Positions 14,274-14,284 of a stretch of 14,284 nucleotides of DNA are shown here, piece by piece. This DNA is from CAYGTK01 sp964352775 (GTDB lineage: Bacteria; Bacteroidota; Bacteroidia; Chitinophagales; CAIOSU01). The DNA is taken from assembly GCA_964352775.1 (NCBI GenBank), contig CAYGTK010000109.1, positions 1 to 14,284 of the forward strand, in the 5' to 3' direction. Under the pieces are notes generated by a model, which saw only the letters and a program-made list of their open reading frames with translations, was not told the DNA's origin and ran no database searches. Position 1 is the first letter of the stretch, and each line of letters starts with the position of its first letter. A program made the translations under genes and the position numbers.

Positions 14274-14284
14274 CTAATTATGTC

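Noticed and set aside
14274..14284. Possible 3' end of rplB at the right edge
   Set aside because: Eleven bases contain stop codons in more than one frame, so neither the frame nor the gene can be established.

Overview
The window is a conserved housekeeping block: the translation super-operon (the distal part of the S10 cluster, then the spc and alpha clusters), followed by carA and eno. Every gene reads on the minus strand, so transcription runs from the right edge (rpsS) to the left edge (eno, cut by the window). Several features suggest a Bacteroidota bacterium, perhaps near Chitinophagales/Sphingobacteriia: moderate to low GC, few recognisable Shine-Dalgarno sequences, candidate -7 elements of the TAnnTTTG type, long zinc-free S14, an L36 with one cysteine, map between secY and infA, and rplQ followed by carA and eno. 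The class-level placement is impression from protein wording, not a phylogeny.

Layout from the right, in transcription order. S10-type genes: rpsS, rplV, rpsC, rplP, rpmC, rpsQ. spc-type genes: rplN, rplX, rplE, rpsN, rpsH, rplF, rplR, rpsE, rpmD, rplO, secY. Then map, infA and rpmJ. alpha-type genes: rpsM, rpsK, rpsD, rpoA, rplQ. Spacing is mostly 1-23 bases, with one 1-base overlap (rplX/rplE). The exception is 73 bases between rpsK and rpsD, which holds a candidate internal promoter. A strong intrinsic terminator lies just after rplQ. carA and eno follow with a 15-base gap and probably form a separate transcription unit from a candidate promoter at the start of carA.

The ribosomal genes build both subunits. 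infA starts translation, secY forms the membrane translocon, map trims the initiator methionine from nascent chains, and rpoA supplies the RNA polymerase alpha subunit. carA (glutaminase subunit of carbamoyl-phosphate synthetase) and eno (glycolytic enolase) are metabolic genes hitched to the end.

A run of 10 N falls inside rpsK. The flanking sequence shows that rpsK is intact on both sides and that the true gap is probably about 65 bases, so the apparent frame disruption is an assembly artefact. There is no stretch over 300 bases without a gene. I found no mobile element, CRISPR array, tRNA, rRNA or unknown gene, and nothing that looks like an undescribed system. The points worth a second look are modest: the gap, the long Ala/Glu-rich tail on L17, loss of zinc ligands in L36, tails on MAP and L22, a Lys in a SecY loop, and the regulatory sites.
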